DNA from: Hyphomicrobiales bacterium
GTDB taxonomy: Bacteria > Pseudomonadota > Alphaproteobacteria > Rhizobiales > Beijerinckiaceae
Length of the DNA: 64,000 nucleotides
NCBI GenBank assembly: GCA_900470095.1
Contig: UBZM01000021.1
Span: 259,535 to 323,534, forward strand
Reading direction: 5' to 3'
Shown: piece after piece, positions 1 to 9,920 of the stretch
Layout: every line of letters starts with the position of its first letter
Position numbering within the stretch: the stretch's first letter is position 1
Notes under the pieces: generated by a model
Seen by the model: the letters and a program-made list of their open reading frames with translations, nothing else
Database searches by the model: none
What the model was told of the DNA's origin: nothing
Program-made: the position numbers and the translations under genes

Positions 1-1698
1 GGGCGTCGCATCGTCGGCATCGATCAGTCGGCCGAGCAATGCGCGCACCAGGCGCAAGGTCGCCTCGGTCCGCTCGAGATAGCGTCCGAGCCAGAATAGG
101 TTGTCGGCCGCGCGGCTCGGCATGGTGCCGATGATGCGGCGGATGCTAATGCGGTCGGCGCTTGGCAGCAGCGTCACCTGCTCGACGGGCGTGTCGGACG
201 TGATCCAGACATCGCTGGAGCGCACGCCATTGCCAAGCGTGACGGCGCGTGCGTCGACATCCTCGGAGATGCGGCAGAAGCCACCCGGCATCACCTTCCA
301 GCCGTCGGGCGTCGCAGCCGCGAAGACGCGCAGCGTCATCGGGTGCGGCTGCAGCCGGCCGCCCTGGAAGACCGGCATGGTCGAGAGGCGCACGATCTCC
401 TGCCCGACATAGTCGAGCCCGCGTGCCTCGATCCGCGCCTGCAACGCCGAGCGCGCATCGGGCGAAAGGTCGCCGGGCAGGATCGCGTTGCCATTGAGGC
501 CGTCGACCGAGGCGCGAAAGGCCGACGAGATGCTCATCTCGCCAAGTCGGTCGATCACCTGGGACCGCGCGCGCTGCTGCCCGCACCACCAGGTCGCGAT
601 ATGCGGCAGGATCAGTTCGTCGCCGAGGATATGTTCTGCGAGGGCCGGGAGGAAGCCCATGAGCGCACGCGCCTCGACAACGCCCGAGCCGAGCCCATTG
701 GCGATCTGGACATTGCCTTGCCGCACCGCCTGGACGAGACCGGCGACGCCGAGCGCCGAAGCGGAGTTGAGCTCGAGTGGGTCGGAGAAATCGCCGTCGA
801 TCCGGCGCCAGATCACATCGGCGCGCTTTAAGCCGGCGATGGTGCGCACATGGACGCGCCCGTCGCGCATCAGCAGATCGCCGCCCTCGACCAGCAGGAA
901 GCCAAGATAGCGCGCGAGATAGGCGTGTTCGAAATAGCTTTCGTTGAGCGCGCCCGGTGTCAGCAGGCAAATCCGCGGCTCGACCCGGCGTGAACTTGCA
1001 GCAAGCCCGGCGCGGAACCCCTGGAAGAACGAGGCCAGCCGCTCGACATTCATGGTCCGGAACAGGTCCGGGAAGGCGCGGCCCAGGGCCAGCCGGTTCT
1101 CCAGCGCATAGCCCGCGCCGGAGGGCGCCTGCGTACGGTCGCCGAGCACCCACCAGCGCCCATCGGGCCCGCGTCCGAGATCGGCGGCATAGAGCTGGAG
1201 CGTGCCGCCATTGGCCGTGCCCTGCAGTGGGCGCAGATAGTCAGGGCTGCCGGTCACGACCGCCGCGGGCAGCAGGCCCTTGGCGATCATCTCGCCGGGC
1301 CCATAGATGTCGCCGAGCAAGGAGGAGAGCAGCGTCGCGCGCTGCGCCACACCAGCAGCAATGGTCTGCCATTCCGCGCCGGGGATGATCAGCGGGACAT
1401 GATTCAGCGGCCAGGAGCGCTCCCCGGCCAGTGGGTCGCTCGCGTCGAGATCGCCATGCACGCGATAGGACACGCCGGTGTCGCGGACATGCCGATCAGC
1501 GAGCCCGAAGCGATGGCCGAGTTCATCCTGGGAGAGACTGCTCCACTCGGCGAGGAACGGTTCCCAATGCGGGCGTATGCTGCCATCCGGCGCCATGAGC
1601 TCGTCATAGGCTCCAGGCAAGGGGCGATAATCGGCCAGCAGCGCATGGCGCCGCTCCGCTCTGAGACGTGTCGACGGCGATCGGCCCTGCAAAGCCAT
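1..1698 (-). CDS. Circularly permuted ATP-grasp / alpha-E (DUF403) fusion protein, partial
   Basis: Translating the minus strand from an ATG at 1698 gives an open frame of 566 residues that runs off the left edge, so the C-terminus is missing. The N-terminal part has the look of the circularly permuted ATP-grasp family (DUF404/407), with signatures such as LGDIYGPGE, NGGTLQLYAADLG and LTPGALNESYFEH. Near the window edge the sequence reads SRAADNLFWLGRYLERTE, the start of an alpha-E (DUF403) domain. Fused CP-ATP-grasp/alpha-E proteins are a known predicted peptide or amide ligase type, but their substrate is unknown. The gene starts 8 bases after the stop of the transglutaminase/DUF2126 gene, so the two are probably co-transcribed. 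Confidence 0.88.
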   Translation of the reverse strand, partial: MALQGRSPSTRLRAERRHALLADYRPLPGAYDELMAPDGSIRPHWEPFLAEWSSLSQDELGHRFGLADRHVRDTGVSYRVHGDLDASDPLAGERSWPLNHVPLIIPGAEWQTIAAGVAQRATLLSSLLGDIYGPGEMIAKGLLPAAVVTGSPDYLRPLQGTANGGTLQLYAADLGRGPDGRWWVLGDRTQAPSGAGYALENRLALGRAFPDLFRTMNVERLASFFQGFRAGLAASSRRVEPRICLLTPGALNESYFEHAYLARYLGFLLVEGGDLLMRDGRVHVRTIAGLKRADVIWRRIDGDFSDPLELNSASALGVAGLVQAVRQGNVQIANGLGSGVVEARALMGFLPALAEHILGDELILPHIATWWCGQQRARSQVIDRLGEMSISSAFRASVDGLNGNAILPGDLSPDARSALQARIEARGLDYVGQEIVRLSTMPVFQGGRLQPHPMTLRVFAAATPDGWKVMPGGFCRISEDVDARAVTLGNGVRSSDVWITSDTPVEQVTLLPSADRISIRRIIGTMPSRAADNLFWLGRYLERTEATLRLVRALLGRLIDADDATP

Positions 1699-1706
1699 GG
1701 CCTTGG

Positions 1707-4700
1707 TTAGAGTCCCGCTGGACGGCGCAGATCAAGGGTCATCGGAAATTCCGGGCTGCGCTCTTCCTCCGGAATCACCAGCGCGCCGGGACTATGACCG
1801 ATGGACTCGAAACGGGCGAGACGGCGTGCCTCGGCCTCGTAGGAATTCACCGGGGGTGTCTCATAATTGCGCCCGCCGGGATGGGCGACATGGTAGACGC
1901 AGCCACCGAGCGACCGGCCGACCCAACTGTCGACGATGTCGAAAGTCAGCGGCGCATGCACGGGAATCGTCGGGTGCAGTCCTGAGGCCGGCTGCCAGGC
2001 CTTGAAGCGCAGGCCTGCGATCGCCTCGCTGGAGCTAGCGACCGGGGTCATCGGCAGGCGCCGTCCGTTGCAGGTGATGATGTGGCGGCCGGGAATGAGG
2101 CCGCTTGCCTTGACCTGCAGCCGCTCCACCGAGGAATCGACATAGCGCACGGTGCCGCCGATCGCTCCCTGCTCACCCATGACGTGCCAGGGTTCGAGCG
2201 CCTGGCGCAATTCGACTTCGACCCCGCCATGGTTGACCTTGCCGTAGAACGGGAAGCGGAATTCCTGCTGCGCCTCGAACCAGACCGGGTCGAACGGATA
2301 GCCGGCCTGCGTGAGATCGGCGAGCACCTCGCGGAAATCCTGCCAGATCATCTCCGGCAGCATGAAGCGGTCATGCAGGCTCGTGCCCCAGCGCACCAGC
2401 TTGCCCTGCTGCGGCTCGCGCCAGAACCAGGCGATCAGCGCGCGCACCAGAAGCTGCTGGGCCAGTGACATGCGCGCATCCGGCGGCATCTCGAAGGAGC
2501 GGAACTCGATCAGGCCCAGCCGGCCTGTCGGCCCGTCCGGAGAATAGAGCTTGTCGATGCAGATCTCGGTGCGGTGGGTGTTTCCGGAAACATCGACCAG
2601 CAGGTTGCGGAACAGGCGGTCGACGAGCCAGAGCGGAATCGGCTTCTCACCAGGCTTCGGCACCGCCGCAAGGGCGATTTCGAGCTCGTAGAGCTGGTCG
2701 TGCCGCGCTTCATCGATGCGTGGCGCCTGGCTGGTCGGCCCGATGAACAGGCCGGAGAACAGGAAGGAGAGGGAGGGGTGGCGCTGCCAGTAGAGGATGA
2801 TGCTCTTCAGCAGATCGGGGCGGCGCAGGAAGGGGCTGTCGGACGGCGTGACGCCGCCGAGCACGACATGGTTGCCACCGCCCGTTCCGGTATGGCGGCC
2901 GTCCACCATAAATTTCTCGGCGCAGAGCCTGGCCTGACGAGCCTCCTCGTAGACGCCGCGCGTGATCTCGACCGCGTCGCGCCAGCTCTTCGCGGGATGA
3001 ATATTGACCTCGATCACGCCGGGGTCGGGCGTCACCTTGATGATGTTGAGGCGCGGGTCGGATGGCGGAGCATAACCTTCGATATGGACGGCGATCCCTG
3101 TCTGCTCGGCCACGGCCTCGATGCTGGCGATGAGGTCGAGATAATCCTCCAGCCGCTCGACGGGGGGCAGGAACACGCAAAGCACATTGTCCCTGACCTC
3201 GAGACTAAGCGCGGTGCGCACATGCTCCCGCCCGATCTCCTGTTCGACGCGATCCTGGGCCGCAGTCCCGGCGGGCGCCTCACCCGGGATCGAGAATTGG
3301 GCATGTCCGTGTTCTATGGGCGCGGGCTCTGCCGCGAGCGCTACAGGCGCACTGCCGGACGAGGGCAGGGGGCCACGAGCCTCCATTGGATCCTGTGGGT
3401 GGATATGCGGGTATTCCGCCTCCGGCACGGCAGGCAGCGAGCCGAGCGGCAGGCGATAGCCGACCGGTGAATCGCCCGGCACCAGGAAGAGCTTGCCGCG
3501 TCTCAGCGTCCATTTCTCGGAGCGCCAGCGCCGGTCGCCTGCCTGGCTCTGCCAGCGCTGCACCGGGATGACATAGCCGCGCGGATTGCCGAGGCCGAGC
3601 TGGAAGACGCGGGCCATGCGGGCGCGTTCCTCCGGATCGGCAAGGCGCGGGTCGAGCGGGTCGACATTGTCCGGAAGCTGCGCCTCCTTGAGCAGCCAGT
3701 GTCCGGTATCTTCATAGGCGGGCAGCACATGGTCGGCCCCGACGCCCAGTTTCTCCGCAAGGCCCGATGCGAGCGCTTCGGCATCGCGGGTCGAGGTCGC
3801 CGTTTCCAGTTCACGGTCGCCGCCGGTTACGGCGCCGGGCTCGCGCGCGATCAATGCGGCATTGCGCCAGATCGGTTCGCCGTCCTCGCGCCAATAGAGC
3901 GCGAAGGCCCAGCGCGGCAGGCTTTCGCCCGGATACCACTTGCCCTGGCCGTAATGCAGCATGCCGCCCGGCGCGAAGCGGCTGCGCAGCCGGCGGATCA
4001 GTTCGTCTGCGCGCCGGCGCTTGGTCGGGCCGACCGCGGCGGTGTTCCACTCCGCGCCCTCCTGATCATCGGCCGCGACGAAGGTCGGCTCGCCGCCCAT
4101 CGTCAGGCGCACATCCTGCGCTGCGAGATCGCCATCGACCCTCTCCCCGAGCGCATCGAGGCGCTGCCATGACTCGTCGGAGAAGGGCAGGGTGATGCGC
4201 GGCACTTCATGCACGCGCGCGACGCTCATCGCGAAGTCGAAGGTCGTCTCGGCATAGCTGGCAACGCCGCTCACCGGCGCGGCCGAGCGAAAATGCGGTG
4301 TCGCCGCGAGGGGCAAATGGCCTTCGCCGGTCAGCAGCCCCGATGTCGGATCGAGCCCGATCCAGCCCGCGCCGGGAATATAGGCCTCGGCCCAGGCGTG
4401 GAGATCGGTAAAATCCTTGTCCGTCCCGCGCGGCCCCTCGAGCGGATCGATATCCGCCTTCATCTGGACCAGGTAGCCGGAGACGAAGCGGGCGGCGAGC
4501 CCGAGCTGGCGCAGGATCTGGACCAGCAGCCAGCTCGTGTCGCGGCACGAGCCCGATTTGATCTGGAGGGTGTGCTCCGGCTCCTGCACGCCGGGCTCCA
4601 TCCGGATGCCATAGGCGATTATGCTGTGCAGCCGGGCATTGAGATCGACGACGAAGTTCACGGTGTTGACCGGCTCGCGCGGAATCCTGGCGAGGAGATC

Positions 4701-5093
4701 GATCAGCAGCGGCCCGGCCGGCTCCGTTACGAGATAGGGAGCGAGCTCCGCCTGGAGCTCCTCGGGATAGACGAAGGGGAAGGTCTCCGCATTGGTCTCG
4801 ACGAAGAAGTCGAAGGGATTGATCACCGAAAGCTCGGTGACGAGATCGACTTCGATGCGGAATTCGCTCACCGGTTCGGGAAAGACAAAGCGGGCGAGCC
4901 AGTTGCCGCTGGGATCCTGCTGCCAGTTCACGAAATGCTGCGCCGGCGAGACCTTGAGCGCATAGCTCTTGATCGCTGCACGGCAATGCGGAGCGGGCCT
5001 CAGCCGGATGATCTGCGGGCCGAGCACGACGGGGCGATCGTAGCGGTAATGGGTGACGTGGTTCAGCGCGGCGATGATGGCCAAGGGCGACAC
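1707..5093 (-). CDS. Transglutaminase-like / DUF2126 protein
   Basis: A protein of about 1128 residues. It has an N-terminal bacterial transglutaminase N region (residues 1-80, with THYRYDRPV and [10 protein letters not shown]), then a papain-like transglutaminase core with a visible triad: Cys183 in SGSCRDTS, His232 in DLHAWAEAY and Asp248 in GLDPTSG. From about residue 328 ([11 protein letters not shown]) to the end it is a DUF2126 domain, a family proposed to resemble glutamate-cysteine-ligase-type enzymes. The frame is open up to 5279, but homology begins at [18 protein letters not shown], so GTG 5093 is preferred; the ribosome site there is weak. It leads into the ATP-grasp/alpha-E gene. 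A role in making or trimming a peptide-like product is inference. Confidence 0.88.
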   Translation of the reverse strand: MSPLAIIAALNHVTHYRYDRPVVLGPQIIRLRPAPHCRAAIKSYALKVSPAQHFVNWQQDPSGNWLARFVFPEPVSEFRIEVDLVTELSVINPFDFFVETNAETFPFVYPEELQAELAPYLVTEPAGPLLIDLLARIPREPVNTVNFVVDLNARLHSIIAYGIRMEPGVQEPEHTLQIKSGSCRDTSWLLVQILRQLGLAARFVSGYLVQMKADIDPLEGPRGTDKDFTDLHAWAEAYIPGAGWIGLDPTSGLLTGEGHLPLAATPHFRSAAPVSGVASYAETTFDFAMSVARVHEVPRITLPFSDESWQRLDALGERVDGDLAAQDVRLTMGGEPTFVAADDQEGAEWNTAAVGPTKRRRADELIRRLRSRFAPGGMLHYGQGKWYPGESLPRWAFALYWREDGEPIWRNAALIAREPGAVTGGDRELETATSTRDAEALASGLAEKLGVGADHVLPAYEDTGHWLLKEAQLPDNVDPLDPRLADPEERARMARVFQLGLGNPRGYVIPVQRWQSQAGDRRWRSEKWTLRRGKLFLVPGDSPVGYRLPLGSLPAVPEAEYPHIHPQDPMEARGPLPSSGSAPVALAAEPAPIEHGHAQFSIPGEAPAGTAAQDRVEQEIGREHVRTALSLEVRDNVLCVFLPPVERLEDYLDLIASIEAVAEQTGIAVHIEGYAPPSDPRLNIIKVTPDPGVIEVNIHPAKSWRDAVEITRGVYEEARQARLCAEKFMVDGRHTGTGGGNHVVLGGVTPSDSPFLRRPDLLKSIILYWQRHPSLSFLFSGLFIGPTSQAPRIDEARHDQLYELEIALAAVPKPGEKPIPLWLVDRLFRNLLVDVSGNTHRTEICIDKLYSPDGPTGRLGLIEFRSFEMPPDARMSLAQQLLVRALIAWFWREPQQGKLVRWGTSLHDRFMLPEMIWQDFREVLADLTQAGYPFDPVWFEAQQEFRFPFYGKVNHGGVEVELRQALEPWHVMGEQGAIGGTVRYVDSSVERLQVKASGLIPGRHIITCNGRRLPMTPVASSSEAIAGLRFKAWQPASGLHPTIPVHAPLTFDIVDSWVGRSLGGCVYHVAHPGGRNYETPPVNSYEAEARRLARFESIGHSPGALVIPEEERSPEFPMTLDLRRPAGL

Positions 5094-5335
5094 CTGCTCG
5101 GTCGGTCGTGCCCGCGGCACGGCTCCGCCCGAGGATAGTCCTAGCTTCGATTGCTCGCAAAGCTGTCGCTGCGCAAGAATGCGTCGGTCTATCAATTCGT
5201 TGCGCAAGAAGAGTGCAGGGCTGTGAGTCGTGTGCTCTGCAATTTGCGAGCCGCTGGACATCAGGCCCGATCTGGCCACACATAGCGCCCAAGCGGCGGC
5301 GAAACGGCCGCCCTATGAACCAATGGGGATAGTCC
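5094..5335. promoter_or_regulatory. Divergent promoter region between the DUF2126 operon and the first Dpp-type operon
   Basis: These 242 bases separate two divergent transcription units, so both promoters should lie here. No clear sigma70 boxes can be picked out by eye. A GGGGAT-type ribosome site precedes the ATG at 5336. Confidence 0.4.
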
Positions 5336-6925
5336 ATGCGTCACGTTGCGAAATTGATGGTTGCCTCCGCCTTTACGGCGTTGATGGCGACGACAGCCAT
5401 GGCCCAGACGCCGAAGGATACGGTGGTCATGGCCAAGCAGATCGACGACATCATTACGCTCGATCCGGCCGAAGCCTTCGAGTTCTCGGGCGTCGAAGTC
5501 GGCGCCAATGTCTATGACAAGCTGATCGGCGTCGATCTTGCCAAGAACAACGACCTCGTCGGCGAACTTGCCGAGAAATGGACTGTCAGCGAGGACAATC
5601 TCACCTACACCTTCAAGCTCCGCCCGGGCGTCAAGTTCCATTCGGGCAACGCGCTGACTGCGGCCGACGTGGTCTATTCCTTCCAGCGCGCCGTCACGCT
5701 CAACAAGTCGCCGGGCTTCATCCTCACCCAATTCGGTCTCACCAAGGAGAATGTCCTCGAGAAGGTGAAGGCCACCGATGACAACACCGTCGTCGTCACC
5801 GTTTCCAAGCCCTTCGCTCCGACCTTCTTCCTGAACTGCCTGACCTCCGGTGTGGCTTCGGTCGTCGATTCCAAGCTGGTCAAGGCGAACGAGAAGGACG
5901 GCGATTTCGGCAATGCCTGGCTCAAGCTGAACTCGGCCGGTTCCGGCGCCTATAAGGTCCGTGCCTATCGTCCCAACGAACAATATGCGCTCGATGCCAA
6001 CGAGACCTGGTACAAGGGCGCGCCGAAGAACAAGCGCGTGATCGTACGCCATGTCGCCGAGCCGGCCTCCCAGCGCCTGCTGCTCGAGAAGGGCGACATC
6101 GACATGGCCCGCAACCTCTCCAAGGACCAGCTCGCCGCTGTAAAGGAGAAGTCCGACATCCAGATCGTACAGGGCGACAAGGGCTATATTCTCTATCTCG
6201 GCCTGAACCAGAAGAACGCCAACCTGAACAAGCCTGAGGTCCGCGAAGCGCTGAAATGGCTGGTCGACTACCAGTCGATCGAGCGCAACATCGTCGAGGG
6301 CACCTACAAGCACCACGAATCCTTCCTGCCGAAGGGCTTCCTGGGGGCCATCGACGAGAAGCCCTACAAGTTCGACCCGGCCAAGGCCAAGGAGCTGCTC
6401 GCCAAGGCCGGCCTGCCGAACGGCTTTACCGTCACAATGGACGTTCGCTCGGTTGCCCCGATTACCGATATCGCGCAGGCGATCCAGTCGAGCTGGGGCC
6501 AGGCCGGCATCAAGCTCGAGCTGATCCCGGGCGACGGCAAGCAGACGCTGACCAAGTATCGCGCCCGCACCCACGACATCTATATCGGCCAGTGGGGCCC
6601 GGATTATCTCGATCCGCACACCAATGCCGAGACCTTCGCCATCAACGAGAACAACGGCGAAGATGCGAAGTCGAAGACGCTCGCCTGGCGCAATGCCTGG
6701 GATATCCCGGACATGACGAAGGTCGCTCAGGCCGCCGTGCTCGAGACCGATGCGTCCAAGCGCAAGGCGACCTATGAGTCTCTGCAGCGCGAGCACCAGA
6801 AGGTTTCGCCCTTCGTGATCATGTTCCAGCAGGTCGAGGTCACGGCCGAGCGCAAGAACGTCAAGGGTTGGGTGATCGGACCGAGCTCCGACACCAACTT
6901 CTACTGGCCGATCGCCAAGAACTGA
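5336..6925 (+). CDS. ABC transporter substrate-binding protein, family 5 (peptide/opine type)
   Basis: A 529-residue periplasmic solute-binding protein of the DppA/OppA class. The N-terminus is a signal peptide (MRHVAKLMVASAFTALMATTAMAQ) with a predicted cut after AMA. The family signature appears near residue 80-110: LAEKWTVSEDNLTYTFKLRPG followed by VKFHSG and TAADVVYSFQRA. It is the first gene of a five-gene importer with two permeases and two ATPases downstream. The ligand cannot be read from sequence; a di- or oligopeptide, opine or similar solute is likely. A strong hairpin follows directly, so this mRNA is probably more abundant than the rest of the operon. Confidence 0.93.
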   Translation: MRHVAKLMVASAFTALMATTAMAQTPKDTVVMAKQIDDIITLDPAEAFEFSGVEVGANVYDKLIGVDLAKNNDLVGELAEKWTVSEDNLTYTFKLRPGVKFHSGNALTAADVVYSFQRAVTLNKSPGFILTQFGLTKENVLEKVKATDDNTVVVTVSKPFAPTFFLNCLTSGVASVVDSKLVKANEKDGDFGNAWLKLNSAGSGAYKVRAYRPNEQYALDANETWYKGAPKNKRVIVRHVAEPASQRLLLEKGDIDMARNLSKDQLAAVKEKSDIQIVQGDKGYILYLGLNQKNANLNKPEVREALKWLVDYQSIERNIVEGTYKHHESFLPKGFLGAIDEKPYKFDPAKAKELLAKAGLPNGFTVTMDVRSVAPITDIAQAIQSSWGQAGIKLELIPGDGKQTLTKYRARTHDIYIGQWGPDYLDPHTNAETFAINENNGEDAKSKTLAWRNAWDIPDMTKVAQAAVLETDASKRKATYESLQREHQKVSPFVIMFQQVEVTAERKNVKGWVIGPSSDTNFYWPIAKN

Positions 6926-6944
6926 GACACGTCTTCTGACGGAA

Positions 6945-6990
6945 CCCGCCGCGGCTAAATCGCTGCGGCGGGCTTATTTCTATTCTTTTC
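6945..6990 (+). terminator. Intrinsic-terminator-like hairpin between binding-protein and permease genes
   Basis: A perfect 8-bp stem, CCCGCCGC (6945-6952) with GCGGCGGG (6965-6972), is followed by CTTATTTCTATTCTTTTC. Its place 20 bases after the SBP stop and before the co-directional permease suggests partial termination or 3'-end protection that raises the SBP:permease ratio. Confidence 0.75.
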
Positions 6991-7080
6991 TGTTGAATAC
7001 CACGTGCGAGGGGATTGCATTCCCGCGCACGATGGCTTCCGGAAGCGCCCTTCTTCGGGCTTTGTACAGTGGTTGGTTGC

Positions 7081-8127
7081 ATGGCGTCATCGCGCGATAC
7101 ATGGGCGGGCAAATCGGGCCGCTGGGGCAAGATTGCCGGGCGAGAGCTCAGCACGGTCGCCATCACGATGTTCGGGCTTCTGCTCGTCACCTTCCTGATC
7201 GCGCGCGTGATGCCGATCGACCCGGTGCTCGCCGTGGTCGGTGACCGCGCTCCCGCCGATGTCTACGACAAGGCGCGGCTCGACCTCGGCCTCGACAAGC
7301 CGCTCTGGCAGCAATTCGGCATTTATATCGGCAAGGTCTTCACCGGCGATCTCGGGCGCTCCGTACTGACTTCGAATACCGTGGTCGACGACATCAAGAC
7401 CGTCTTCCCGGCGACGCTTGAGCTGGCGACGCTGGGCACGCTGATCGGCATCATGCTCGGCGTGCCGCTTGGCATCGTCGCCGCCGTCCACCAGGGCCGC
7501 TGGCCCGACCAGATCGCCCGCGTCATCGGGTTGATTGGCTATTCGATCCCGGTCTTCTGGCTTGGTCTCATGGGCCTGCTGCTTTTCTACGCCAAGCTCG
7601 GATGGGTCAGCGGACCCGGGCGCATTTCGGTGGCGTATCAGGATTTCGTGACGCCGATCACCGGCGTGATCATGCTCGATGCCGCCATGCAAGGTGAGTG
7701 GGATGCGTTCTGGGACGCCTTCTCCCATCTTATCCTGCCGGCCTCCGTCCTGGGCCTGCTCAGCGTCGCCTATATCAGCCGCATGACGCGCAGCTTCATG
7801 ATCAACGAGCTGCAGCAGCAATATGTCATCGCGGCCCGGGTCAAGGGCGTGTCGGAGTGGCAGGTCATCTGGGGCCATGCCCTGCGCAACGCTGTCGTGC
7901 CGCTCGTGACGGTGATCGCGCTCTCCTACATGCATTTGCTCGAAGGTTCGGTGCTGACCGAGACCATCTTCGCGTGGCCCGGCCTCGGCCGTTACATCAC
8001 GAATTCCCTGCTGAATGCCGACATGAACGCCGTGCTCGGCGGCACGCTGGTGGTCGGCGCCGTCTTCATCGGGGTCAATCTGTTCTCCGACATCATTGGC
8101 CGGCTGGCCGATCCGCGGGCGCGCTGA
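7081..8127 (+). CDS. ABC transporter permease, DppB family
   Basis: A 348-residue inner-membrane permease of the binding-protein-dependent family. The first transmembrane segment, TVAITMFGLLLVTFLIARVM, is followed by the typical DppB N-terminal pattern (PIDPVLAVVGDRAP, LGLDKPLWQQF, GDLGRS). The EAA-type cytoplasmic loop is seen near IAARVKGVSEWQVIWGHALRNA. The frame can be extended to a TTG at 7015, but ATG 7081 gives the usual family N-terminus. It lies between the SBP gene and the DppC-type permease. Confidence 0.9.
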   Translation: MASSRDTWAGKSGRWGKIAGRELSTVAITMFGLLLVTFLIARVMPIDPVLAVVGDRAPADVYDKARLDLGLDKPLWQQFGIYIGKVFTGDLGRSVLTSNTVVDDIKTVFPATLELATLGTLIGIMLGVPLGIVAAVHQGRWPDQIARVIGLIGYSIPVFWLGLMGLLLFYAKLGWVSGPGRISVAYQDFVTPITGVIMLDAAMQGEWDAFWDAFSHLILPASVLGLLSVAYISRMTRSFMINELQQQYVIAARVKGVSEWQVIWGHALRNAVVPLVTVIALSYMHLLEGSVLTETIFAWPGLGRYITNSLLNADMNAVLGGTLVVGAVFIGVNLFSDIIGRLADPRAR

Positions 8128-8137
8128 GGACATGGCC

Positions 8138-9043
8138 ATGACCGAACAGACCTCGTCCGGCTGGACTGCCTGGCTCATCACCGATTCCCCCGTGTCGCGC
8201 CGTCAGGCGCGGCTCGGCCAGTATTACCGGCAATGGCTCGCCTTCCGGCGCAACCCCGCAGCCGTGATCGGGCTCACGATCGTCGTGCTGCTGCTGCTCG
8301 CCGCTGCCTTCGCGCCGCTGCTCGCACCCTATGATCCGCTGGCTCAGGCGCTCGATAAGCGCCTGCTGCCGCCGTCGGCGATCAACTGGTTCGGCACGGA
8401 TTCACTCGGCCGGGACATCTTCAGCCGGGTTGTCTACGGCTCGCGCGTCACGCTTGTCATCGTGCTGCTCGTCGTCATCACCGTGGGACCGATCGGCCTC
8501 CTGATCGGCGCTGCCGCTGGCTATCTCGGCGGCTGGGTCGATCGTGTCCTGATGCGCATCACCGACGTCTTCCTGGCTTTCCCGCGCCTGGTGCTCGCGC
8601 TCGCTTTCGTCGCGGCCCTCGGCCCCGGACTTGAAAATGCGGTCATCGCTATCGCGTTCACGGCCTGGCCGCCCTATGCGCGCGTCGCCCGCGCCGAGAC
8701 ACTGATCATCCGCAACCAGGACTACATCTCCGCGGTCCGGCTACAGGGGGCTTCGCAATGGCGGATCGTGCTCAGGCATGTCGTTCCGATGTGCCTGCCT
8801 TCGCTGATCGTGCGGTCCACCCTCGACATGGCCGGCATCATCCTGACGGCTGCCGGGCTCGGCTTCCTGGGCCTAGGCGCGCAGCCGCCGATCCCGGAAT
8901 GGGGCGCGATGATCTCGGCTGGCCGCGAGCAGATTTTCGACCAGTGGTGGGTCGCGACCTTCCCCGGCCTTGCCATCTGCGTTGTGGCGCTCGGCTTCAA
9001 TCTGCTGGGCGACGGCCTGCGCGACGTCATGGATGCGAGGTGA
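8138..9043 (+). CDS. ABC transporter permease, DppC family
   Basis: A 301-residue partner permease of DppC type. Family features are RRNPAAVIGLTIV, the motif WFGTDSLGRDIFSRVVYGSR, and the EAA loop AVRLQGASQWRIVLRHVVP. ATG 8138 is 7 bases after a GAGGA ribosome site; an ATG at 8132 is too close to it. The gene starts 10 bases after the DppB-like stop and forms the translocation heterodimer with it. Confidence 0.9.
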   Translation: MTEQTSSGWTAWLITDSPVSRRQARLGQYYRQWLAFRRNPAAVIGLTIVVLLLLAAAFAPLLAPYDPLAQALDKRLLPPSAINWFGTDSLGRDIFSRVVYGSRVTLVIVLLVVITVGPIGLLIGAAAGYLGGWVDRVLMRITDVFLAFPRLVLALAFVAALGPGLENAVIAIAFTAWPPYARVARAETLIIRNQDYISAVRLQGASQWRIVLRHVVPMCLPSLIVRSTLDMAGIILTAAGLGFLGLGAQPPIPEWGAMISAGREQIFDQWWVATFPGLAICVVALGFNLLGDGLRDVMDAR

Positions 9044-9047
9044 GATG

Positions 9048-9920
9048 ATGCGCGCACCAGATAGCCCCACCGAACAGCCGCTGCTCGAACTCGACAATCT
9101 GCGGGTCAATTTCCACACCGCGACCGGCATTGTCCGTGCCGTGCGCGGGCTCTCCTTCACGCTCGGTCGCGAACGGCTCGGCATCGTCGGCGAGTCCGGC
9201 TCCGGCAAGTCAATGACCGGCCGCGCCATTCTCGACCTCATCCCCCATCCCGGCGAGGTTCAGGCCGACAAGCTCGTCTATCGCGGGCAGAATCTGCTGA
9301 CGATGGACAAGGGCTCGCGCCGCAAGCTGCGCGGCCGCCATATCTCGATGGTGATGCAGGATCCGAAATTCTCGCTCAATCCGGTGAAGACCGTGGGCGA
9401 ACAGATCGCCGAAGCCTATCGTGTCCATCACAAGGCGAGTTCGCGCGAGGCCAAGGAGCGCAGCCTCACCATGCTGGAAGCGGTGCAGATCCGTGAGCCG
9501 GCACGCGTCTACGATCTCTACCCGCACGAAGTCTCGGGCGGCATGGGACAGCGCGTGATGATTGCGATGATGCTGATCGCCGAGCCCGACATCCTGATCG
9601 CCGACGAGCCCACTTCGGCCCTCGACGTCACCGTGCAATTGCAGGTGCTGAAGATCCTCGACGACCTCGTCACCAGCCGCGGCATGGGGCTGATCTTCAT
9701 CAGCCACGACCTGCATCTCGTACAGTCCTTCTGCGACCGCGTCATCGTCATGTATGGCGGCAAGGCGATGGAGACGCTGCCGGCCGCCGAACTCGCCGAC
9801 GAGAGCGCACGCGCTCATCGCCACCCCTATACGCTCGGCCTGCTCGACTGCCTGCCGGATCTCGACCATCGCAAAGACAAGCTCGCCACCCTGAAACGTG
9901 ACCCGGCATGGCTGGCATGA
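9048..9920 (+). CDS. ABC transporter ATP-binding protein, DppD type (short C-terminus)
   Basis: A 290-residue ATPase with Walker A GESGSGKS, signature VSGGMGQRVMIAMML, Walker B ILIADEPTSALD, and H-loop FISHD. It ends soon after HRHPYTLGLLDCLP. The Cys-rich oligopeptide-transporter C-terminal extension (the FxPRC region seen in the second importer here) is missing. GAGG at 9037-9040 fits ATG 9048; ATG 9045 directly precedes it. The stop overlaps the start of the next ATPase, which indicates translational coupling. Confidence 0.9.
   Translation: MRAPDSPTEQPLLELDNLRVNFHTATGIVRAVRGLSFTLGRERLGIVGESGSGKSMTGRAILDLIPHPGEVQADKLVYRGQNLLTMDKGSRRKLRGRHISMVMQDPKFSLNPVKTVGEQIAEAYRVHHKASSREAKERSLTMLEAVQIREPARVYDLYPHEVSGGMGQRVMIAMMLIAEPDILIADEPTSALDVTVQLQVLKILDDLVTSRGMGLIFISHDLHLVQSFCDRVIVMYGGKAMETLPAAELADESARAHRHPYTLGLLDCLPDLDHRKDKLATLKRDPAWLA

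Noticed and set aside
146-1153. Minus-strand 335-codon frame rich in Arg, Ala and Pro
   Set aside because: It is an out-of-register reading of the ATP-grasp/alpha-E gene, which has clear motifs in its own frame.
5261-6796. 511-codon frame antisense to the first binding protein
   Set aside because: Leu/Gly/Asp-rich shadow typical of GC-rich DNA; the plus strand has a signal peptide and family motifs.
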